Part shown: positions 6,607 through 7,670 of the stretch, in pieces
Numbering within the stretch: the stretch's first letter is position 1
Layout: the number at the start of each line of letters is the position of its first letter
Assembly: GCA_019247255.1 (NCBI GenBank)
Contig: JAFAPJ010000373.1
Span: forward strand, 1 to 7,670
Length of the DNA stretch: 7,670 nucleotides
Source of the DNA: Methylobacteriaceae bacterium
Lineage (GTDB): Bacteria; Pseudomonadota; Alphaproteobacteria; Rhizobiales; Beijerinckiaceae
Direction of reading: 5' to 3'
Made by a program: the position numbers and the translations under genes
The notes under the pieces: model-generated
What the model was told of the DNA's origin: nothing
Seen by the model: only the letters and a program-made list of their open reading frames with translations
Databases searched by the model: none

Positions 6607-6773
6607 ATGCACCGCAGAGCAATCTGGACGATCACCGCCTTCCTAGCCGCTTCGCTTTTCTGCGCGGAAGCGATATCGGCCGAGATACAAGACTGAAGTA
6701 CAATGAAAATCTGGAATTTGTGCTGATCAAGGGCGCTATTGAGGGCGGTGACTGGATAATTTTTAACGACTGA
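6607..6773 (+). pseudogene. Frameshifted N-terminal remnant of a secreted protein
   Basis: ATG 6607, with GGAG 5 nt upstream (6598-6601), opens a 29-codon frame. It encodes a good Sec signal peptide: MHRRAIW, then TITAFLAASLFCAEA, then a likely AISA|EI cleavage, with a stop at 6694. From 6690 the next frame continues as a plausible mature protein (RLKYNENLEFVLIKGAIEGG and DWIIFND) to a stop at 6771. Joining AEI to RLKYNENLEF restores a sensible product, so a small indel near 6685-6691 most likely broke the gene. The LIKGAIEGGD stretch recalls the start of periplasmic proteins of the COG3904 kind, but this is recognition from memory and weak. Nothing continues it after 6773, so it is both frameshifted and truncated. 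The rest of 6467-6905 holds no intact gene that I can support. Confidence 0.5.
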
Positions 6774-6905
6774 CGCAAGGTAGGGGCAAATTGGGGCTAT
6801 TCTAGTTCCCGCACCCAAGTGTTATGGTTCGGCTGAGCTGGACGATTCGTGACCTGCTCCGCTTCTGACCATATCCGCGCGTTGGTCAGCGGGTACGACG
6901 CGCGT

Positions 6906-7670
6906 GTGAGGGCAAGAAAGCTCTTGGTTGCGCTACAGGCCTACGTTGACGATTCAGCGAGTGACCAAGGCAAGCGCGATCTGGTCCTCGCCGGCTACGT
7001 CAACACGGCCGACAAATGGGCCGAGTTTTCCCACGCTTGGGCTAGCGAGCTAAAACGCGCTCCGTCTATTGCTTATCTCAAGATGCGAGAGGCCAGGAAT
7101 CTCAGCGGAGAGTTCAAGGGCTGGCGTTCAGAAGATCGGGACGCAAAGGTTCAGGCGCTCGCGAGAATCATCCGCGAGACCGGCCCAGCGTCTATTCACT
7201 CGCGCGTAAGTCGCAATGACGTGGATAGAATGATCAAACCGGTCGCCCCGTATGCGATGAGAACCCCGTATTTTTATTGCTTTCAGGCGATCCTGCTACC
7301 AATCGCAATTCACCAAAACAGAAGCAATGACGTTCGCGTGCCCATAGATTTCATCTTTGACAATCAAGAGGGGTTAGGGGACGAGGCAAGAAATCTGTAC
7401 AAGCTGATCCGACTGCAGCAGCCAAGTGAAATTCGTGATCTGCTCTCGTTCGACCCGATATTCCGGGACGACAAGCTGGTGAATCCACTTCAGGCGGCTG
7501 ACATGATCGCTTGGTACATCAGAAAGTTCTATGAAGATAACTGCGAAGGTAGCGTCCCTGTTCCGGATTTCCTCGCGTCCGGTAGGCCGCACATGGCGGT
7601 CGATATCGACGCCGGGACACTTCAGAGAATAGCGGACGGCTTTCGGGCAATCCCAGGTACGGTTGACCTA
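6906..7670 (+). CDS. DUF3800-domain protein (C-terminus beyond window)
   Basis: An open frame of 255 codons from GTG 6906 reaches the window end without a stop. The N-terminus LQAYVDDSAS (10-19) matches the hallmark Y-[IV]-D-[ED]-S motif of DUF3800 (PF12686). It is followed by LVLAGYVNTADKW (27-39), the core FIFDNQEG (149-156) and NPLQAADMIAW (193-203), matching the family's C-terminal ADxIAW-like motif. Asp15/Asp16, Asp152 and Asp199 could form a metal-binding acidic set as in RNase H-like nucleases, which this family is thought to resemble. The function is unknown; relatives are common in mobile and defence-rich regions. The start is uncertain: GTG 6849, TTG 6882 and TTG 6924 are in-frame alternatives, none with a clear Shine-Dalgarno. 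Codon use differs from the neighbours, with eight AGA and three ATA codons, which suggests transfer. Confidence 0.82.
   Translation, partial: MRARKLLVALQAYVDDSASDQGKRDLVLAGYVNTADKWAEFSHAWASELKRAPSIAYLKMREARNLSGEFKGWRSEDRDAKVQALARIIRETGPASIHSRVSRNDVDRMIKPVAPYAMRTPYFYCFQAILLPIAIHQNRSNDVRVPIDFIFDNQEGLGDEARNLYKLIRLQQPSEIRDLLSFDPIFRDDKLVNPLQAADMIAWYIRKFYEDNCEGSVPVPDFLASGRPHMAVDIDAGTLQRIADGFRAIPGTVDL

Noticed and set aside
6573..6818. 81-codon minus-strand frame in the vapC-DUF3800 gap
   Set aside because: It lies opposite the signal-peptide-bearing remnant, lacks a visible ribosome binding site and has no recognisable motif.
7374..7592. 72-codon minus-strand frame
   Set aside because: Antisense to the DUF3800 frame, whose family motifs continue on the plus strand.

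Overview
The window is GC-rich and reads as a chromosome segment of an alphaproteobacterium of the Hyphomicrobiales, most likely Methylobacterium or a relative. This rests on three things: a suf operon headed by an IscS/NifS-type cysteine desulfurase followed by sufB (the rhizobial arrangement), an Irr-type iron-control palindrome in front of it, and an MCP style typical of the group. The genus is inference; no rRNA or tRNA is present.

Left part (1-2968). On the minus strand an iron-sulfur assembly operon runs out of the window: a cysteine desulfurase (893-2062), then 46 bp later the first 282 codons of sufB (1-846). Divergently, on the plus strand, lies a small alpha/beta hydrolase of the COG2945 type (2309-2968). 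The 246-bp divergent region carries a near-perfect Irr/ICE palindrome (2184-2200), so iron supply probably controls the suf genes and possibly the hydrolase.

Middle (2999-5468). A two-gene minus-strand chemosensory operon encodes a secreted single-Cache protein (4974-5468) and, 25 bp downstream, a transmembrane chemoreceptor (2999-4948). The receptor has a helical periplasmic domain, two HAMP-like segments, the conserved signalling hairpin and a C-terminal DWEEF tail resembling the CheR-tethering pentapeptide. The layout suggests that the periplasmic Cache protein works with this receptor.

Right part (5469-7670). This is an accessory region. A type II toxin-antitoxin pair, vapB-vapC (5823-6449), has a strong Shine-Dalgarno and directly abutting stop and start codons. 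Just upstream is a 27-codon relic of a second vapB (5686-5769), aligned without gaps to the N-terminus of the intact antitoxin and ending in a premature TAG; its end overlaps a palindrome that could be the operator. After vapC comes a GC hairpin, then visibly AT-richer DNA with the frameshifted N-terminus of a secreted protein (6607-6773), and then the first 255 codons of a DUF3800 protein (from about 6906) that runs off the window. The change in base composition and codon use, the gene debris and the cargo types point to horizontally acquired DNA. I see no CRISPR array, insertion sequence, attachment site or structural RNA.

I do not see a clearly new system. The strongest leads are the duplicated and decayed vapB, the Cache-receptor pair, and the DUF3800 gene in foreign-looking DNA next to vapBC.
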